From Histomonas meleagridis (taxonomy: Eukaryota; Parabasalia; Tritrichomonadida; Dientamoebidae): a stretch of 64,000 bases of DNA. Under the pieces are notes generated by a model. The model had not been told where the DNA came from and ran no database searches. It saw only the letters and a list, made by a program, of their open reading frames with translations. The position numbers were made by a program, and so were the translations under genes. The stretch spans positions 124,001 through 188,000 of the forward strand of contig WSYJ01000146.1 in NCBI GenBank assembly GCA_020186115.1. The letters are read 5' to 3'. Below are positions 60,276 through 64,000 of the stretch, piece after piece (within the stretch, counting starts at the first letter, position 1; each line of letters begins with the position of its first letter).

Positions 60276-62138
60276 ATGGGCTTTTCAAATCAGATAATAA
60301 TTTTCATTTATTTAGTACTTTCTTTACTTGTTATTTCAAATGTTATACTATTTACAAGAATAAAAAATATTTCATCATTTCCTTATTATCAATTCACAAA
60401 TTCACAAGATGAAAATGATTTTAATGTTAATTTTATTAACCAAAAACAATCAGTTTCATTAATAACTGGTGAAAAGCTCAAAATTTCAGCTGATGGATGT
60501 ATTGATCGAAACAATTACAAACTTAATTTTCTAATACCATTTGGTTTAGATCCTCTTACACATAAAGATACAGATGAATATGTTCTTATTCTTGGTACTG
60601 GTGGTCTTATAGGATCCGAACTTAAAGAAGCCTTGATTCAACGCGGTTACAAAGTTCTCCATGTTCTTAGTCGTCACCACCTTGATTTACGTATTCCTTA
60701 TAGTCTTGATATATTTAGTGCAGTTAAGATCAAATTTGCATATTTCCTATCATATGAAGTTGGAGGCTCCAAATTCCTTCATATCCCAGAACTACAAAGT
60801 TTTATTCGAGAAAGTAATATACGTCTCCAAACTAATGTTTTTAATTGGCTAGTCGAGCACAAAATTCGATTCATATTTTCAACCACATCACTTTCAAAAG
60901 AAAAGAATCTCGCATATGGGTATGCTAAAACCGTTGGGGAGAACTTTATTCGATCAGTACCCGAACTAGGACGCGTTGTACGATTTTGGAATGTTTATGG
61001 GTTCGAATATGTTGGATCCAAAAGTCATGTTGTATCTGATCTCTTAGTTCAATGTCTTACCAAAGGCTATGCCAAGTTACTTACTAATGGCAAAGAAAGT
61101 CTTCAATTTGTTCATACCAGTGATGTTGTAAATGCGTTAATATTAATTTTAGAGAATTTTGAAAAGACGCCACTTACCATTGATATAACAGATGGTGTAT
61201 GGACTCCGCTTACTACTATGATAAAATCAATCAAAAGAATTATGCCTAATTGTAGAATAGACACAACAAATAAAAGCGCAAAACCTCGGTTTCTTTTCCC
61301 ACATAATTTCGATACATATTTCCATAAGAATTTATGGCATGCGAAGTTAAGTATTGATGAAGGAATCAAAGCTACTTATGAAAAGACATTAAAACATCTC
61401 GAAAGATCAAAGAATGTGTCAACACTTTCAGTTATCATTGATTGTGGAAATGAAATTGATGATAACATAATTAAATTACTTAATATTCAAGTCGAAAAAC
61501 TTAAAGAACTTTCAGAGGAATTTATAATATTCACATTAGAAATAATTGCGACAACTAAATCATTATCAGTACATCGTAAATTACCTTTACCTTGTACAGT
61601 GATGGTTAATAAAGATGATAATTATATTGACGAAGCAATCGAATATGCACATTCGAATGCAATAATGGTAATTGATTATTATACATTACCTTCTTATGGG
61701 CATTTCGATTTCTTCCACAGAGAATTAACTGTTGATTATATAATTTATTATGCGGATAATTATAATATTAAATCTCTTGAATTAACTACACTTAGAACTA
61801 AGCCAACTTCAACTGCAGGGTTTAATCAGGTTAATAAATGTGGTGAAAATATTATTAAAAAAGACGTGTCACTTCTCGTGGCAACGAAAAAAACTTGGAA
61901 AACTTTGGGTTTCCCGCCTAAAAATTGTAACATAAATCAATGGATGATGCAGCTCGAACATGGATTTACTGCTGTTAGATATGAAGAACCTGCATGGAAT
62001 GCAAGATATAATAACTTAGATGATGAATCATATGATAACTCAAAATTAGGAAAAGTATGTTGTAATGGTAAAGTTATAAAGACAAATATGAAATGTGATG
62101 CTAAGAAAGCAAATACATTCGTGTTTTTGAATCAATAA
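60276..62138 (+). CDS. Membrane-anchored SDR-type nucleotide-sugar epimerase/dehydratase with extra C-terminal domain
   Basis: Product of 620 residues from the ATG at 60276. A signal-anchor (IIIFIYLVLSLLVISNVILF, residues about 7-26) gives a type II topology. The extended-SDR domain (about 100-370) has a Rossmann GTGGLIGSEL, the second-strand HVLSRHHLDLR, a Ser/Thr-rich active-site strand FSTTS, the catalytic YGYAK (Tyr and Lys) and FVHTSDVV. This fits sugar nucleotide epimerases or dehydratases of the secretory pathway. Residues about 385-620 form a second domain (TLSVIIDCGNEIDDNIIKLL) with alpha/beta pattern, possibly glycosyltransferase-like, that I cannot name. The substrate is unknown. 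Confidence 0.82.
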   Translation: MGFSNQIIIFIYLVLSLLVISNVILFTRIKNISSFPYYQFTNSQDENDFNVNFINQKQSVSLITGEKLKISADGCIDRNNYKLNFLIPFGLDPLTHKDTDEYVLILGTGGLIGSELKEALIQRGYKVLHVLSRHHLDLRIPYSLDIFSAVKIKFAYFLSYEVGGSKFLHIPELQSFIRESNIRLQTNVFNWLVEHKIRFIFSTTSLSKEKNLAYGYAKTVGENFIRSVPELGRVVRFWNVYGFEYVGSKSHVVSDLLVQCLTKGYAKLLTNGKESLQFVHTSDVVNALILILENFEKTPLTIDITDGVWTPLTTMIKSIKRIMPNCRIDTTNKSAKPRFLFPHNFDTYFHKNLWHAKLSIDEGIKATYEKTLKHLERSKNVSTLSVIIDCGNEIDDNIIKLLNIQVEKLKELSEEFIIFTLEIIATTKSLSVHRKLPLPCTVMVNKDDNYIDEAIEYAHSNAIMVIDYYTLPSYGHFDFFHRELTVDYIIYYADNYNIKSLELTTLRTKPTSTAGFNQVNKCGENIIKKDVSLLVATKKTWKTLGFPPKNCNINQWMMQLEHGFTAVRYEEPAWNARYNNLDDESYDNSKLGKVCCNGKVIKTNMKCDAKKANTFVFLNQ

Positions 62139-62209
62139 AATAAAATGTAAATTGATAAAGCTCATAGAATGTTTTGTGAAGTTTGTCGTAAAGTACTGAA
62201 ATTATAAGG

Positions 62210-62410
62210 ATGAAACCTGCAAAGATTGGAAATTCAACATATGCAGTTCCAGCAGATCCAATGCTTTACTTTTATTACGCACTTGGCGCGCAAAAAATTA
62301 ATAGGATAATACAATCACAAGAGATTGAAGCAGAAGATAGAAATAATCAACAATTTAATGAAGACCAACAACAAAATATACAGCATGAAATCCTTTTTGC
62401 TCACGAGTAG
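62210..62410 (+). CDS. Hypothetical small protein, 66 aa
   Basis: ATG-initiated frame with a protein-like start (MKPAKIGNSTYAVPADPM, LYFYYALGAQKINRII) and a Gln/Asn/Glu-rich end, stopping in TAG at 62410. Not recognised. The N-terminal part is richer in Ala, Pro and Gly than the surrounding noncoding DNA, which supports a real gene. Confidence 0.4.
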   Translation: MKPAKIGNSTYAVPADPMLYFYYALGAQKINRIIQSQEIEAEDRNNQQFNEDQQQNIQHEILFAHE

Positions 62411-62799
62411 ATTTTTTTAATCTTTCTCATCAATGGAATGTTCAAAGAAAAATTACGTTTCAATAAGATAACATTTTTTTTATCTTTTGAAATCTGGATT
62501 GTTGTAGAACCTAATAAAATATAATGATGACATTATTTAGTACTTATTTTTTTTTATTTCCTTTTCTCCCCAATACATAAATAAACAATTCTTAAAAATT
62601 TATTTTATAATTTACTCATTATATTTCAACACTTAGTTTTAAATTTGGTGTTAATGTCTAAACTAAAATATTTTGGTCAATTTTATTTTTACATAAACAA
62701 ATGATAATTATTAGTAATTCATCTTTAAAAAAAGGCAATGAAAAATAAAGGTATGTAACAGCATAAGCAATGATAACAATATCACATCTATGATAAAAA
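62411..62799. other. Intergenic, no gene seen
   Basis: AT-rich DNA with no conserved frame seen. Confidence 0.5.
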
Positions 62800-62874
62800 A
62801 TGAATCTCAAAGTGGAAATCTGGAGCGTATTTCAATTGTTTACTGAATTCTATCGTCTTTCCAAATGGTTCTCT

Positions 62875-64000
62875 ATGAATTTGACTTACAAGCAAAGAAA
62901 AAAACATAAAATCCGATCAATAGAAGAACATCAAAGCGACGATTCTGATTTAGTTGATAATTCTGTTGAAATATGTAATCCTCAAATTGAGCAAATCGGA
63001 ATACAAAAAATGATAAATGGAATTTTTCCAAATGAATTGTTTCAACAATACAACTCATGTCCTCTGTTTAGTCCAAATTTTATAAAAGTTTTTATAGAAT
63101 ATTGCTACAATTTTTGGGGAGATGAAACTCAAAAATTATTAATGTCTATCTCTAATGGCCCTTGTGAAAATTCATCCCGTATGGTTCATCACGGTATTTT
63201 AAATTTTTTAATATCTACAATTCCAGATAATTTGGAACTTATTGAAAATATTTTATTAAACTCAGGTATCACAGGTAAAAAGAACTTTGTTGAAATTGGT
63301 GGATATTATGTTTTATGTTGTTTAGCTGAATCTTCAATTCTTCCAACATCAATTTTCCATATATTTTCACTTATATCGGCCATTGAGTTTGATTACTTTG
63401 ATGTTATTCAGCCGCCAACATTTTATTTTCCAATAACATGTAATTATGATATTACAAAAACATATAAATTTGAAGATTTGTTCTCAACCCTTATACTTAC
63501 AGAACAACCTGAGTGTATCCAATGCTTACTTGAAGGGATCAAGAATATCTTTTTAAGCTCGGAAAAATGTGTTTCCAAATTCAGTAGTTTATTTATTGAA
63601 AATTTCTATCGTTTTATTCAATTTGAAGAATATCAAAATATTTCATTTGATATCTTACTTATATGTATTCGTACTCAAGATAATTTTGATGTTAATACGT
63701 TATATGATTTAATTCGTATGTTTTTGTTCACTGATAATGATGAAGATATACATAAAGGACTTTTATTGTTTGAACAAATTTCTCAAGAAATTGAAATTTC
63801 ATTACTTCCAAACGATATAATTTCGATAATTTTTAACATTTCACAAGATTCTAAATTTGATAACAAAAAAATAGCGATGAAAATAATATTTAATTTAATA
63901 GATAATTCGCCGTTATCAATGTATAATAAGTTTTTGGAATTTAATGTTTTGGAAATATTTTTTGATTTCTTTAACACTGAGCAAAATGAAGATTTCGAAT
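62875..64000 (+). CDS. Helical-repeat (armadillo-like) protein, 3' end beyond the window
   Basis: An open frame runs from the ATG at 62875 (MNLTYKQRKKHKIRSIEEHQ) to the window edge without a stop, at least 375 codons. An in-frame ATG at 62800 gives a longer option. The start is basic (KQRKKHKIR) and then acidic, resembling an importin beta-binding segment. The rest is helical repeats (for example NFLISTIPDNLELIENILL, SFDILLICIRTQDNFDVNTL, KIAMKIIFNLIDNS). The pattern recalls the armadillo gene at 40668-42056, so the two may be paralogues of an importin-alpha-like family. The identification is tentative. Confidence 0.65.
   Translation, partial: MNLTYKQRKKHKIRSIEEHQSDDSDLVDNSVEICNPQIEQIGIQKMINGIFPNELFQQYNSCPLFSPNFIKVFIEYCYNFWGDETQKLLMSISNGPCENSSRMVHHGILNFLISTIPDNLELIENILLNSGITGKKNFVEIGGYYVLCCLAESSILPTSIFHIFSLISAIEFDYFDVIQPPTFYFPITCNYDITKTYKFEDLFSTLILTEQPECIQCLLEGIKNIFLSSEKCVSKFSSLFIENFYRFIQFEEYQNISFDILLICIRTQDNFDVNTLYDLIRMFLFTDNDEDIHKGLLLFEQISQEIEISLLPNDIISIIFNISQDSKFDNKKIAMKIIFNLIDNSPLSMYNKFLEFNVLEIFFDFFNTEQNEDFE

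Noticed and set aside
1-64000. Canonical trichomonad introns (GTATGT with ACTAACACACAG)
   Set aside because: No matched pair was seen by eye, including in the ankyrin loci; isolated GTATGT occurrences lack the 3' signal.
1-64000. tRNA, rRNA or CRISPR features
   Set aside because: No GGTTCGAAxCC-type B box in a tRNA context, no rRNA-like conserved block, and no array of direct repeats with unique spacers of CRISPR type were found.

Overview
The window reads as nuclear DNA of a trichomonad (parabasalid) protist, most like Tritrichomonas. Evidence: BspA-type leucine-rich surface proteins with short Cys/Phe-rich repeats, a DUF3447-type ankyrin family, a cathepsin L-like protease, NEK and CAMK kinases, a flagellar IFT46 gene, very AT-rich intergenic DNA, single-copy genes without visible introns, and a Myb-like ACCGTT/AACGGT element just upstream of most of those genes. 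The species call is inference; no rRNA or other marker is present.

Layout. Bases 1-30,600 are accessory DNA. They hold five ankyrin-family loci (1-2488 minus, 3830-5982 plus, 7263-8922 minus, 12445-14923 plus, 22454-26588 plus), relics of the same family at 6801, 9000 and 30353, two BspA-like genes that both look damaged, an ISXO2/IS1595-like element with terminal inverted repeats, a Tc1/mariner element, a virus-like two-gene remnant with a tail-fibre-type protein, and a decayed small GTPase gene. Two ordinary genes sit among them: an eIF4A-type helicase (10092) and a PIAS-like SUMO ligase (27468-28502).

Bases 30,700-64,000 are mostly housekeeping genes: ALG5, a CAMK kinase, a NEK-kinase/small-GTPase fusion with a C-terminal prenylation box, a secreted papain-family protease, IFT46, an armadillo-type protein, a membrane coiled-coil protein, a divergent actin, a 993-residue coiled-coil protein, a RhoGEF-PH-kelch protein, an ADA3-like SAGA subunit, a membrane-anchored SDR epimerase and a helical protein running off the end. 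They are broken up by a Rho-family pseudogene, a second ISXO2-like transposase followed by 2 kb of T-rich satellite, and a pogo-type element with 42-bp terminal inverted repeats and a TA target duplication.

The most striking signal is in the ankyrin loci. The N-terminal domain is one long reading frame, but the downstream ankyrin repeats are laid out with a modal period of exactly 170 bp: about 93 nt of intact ankyrin codons plus about 77 nt of AT-rich spacer. Since 170 is not a multiple of 3, successive repeats lie in different frames. In the largest locus 18 successive repeats stay free of stops, while most spacers contain stops. In one locus the period is 170 plus multiples of 20 bp because a 20-bp unit inside the spacer has expanded. 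This looks like arrays of micro-exons separated by length-constrained introns without the known trichomonad intron signals, or else a mass of decayed duplications. RNA data would decide.
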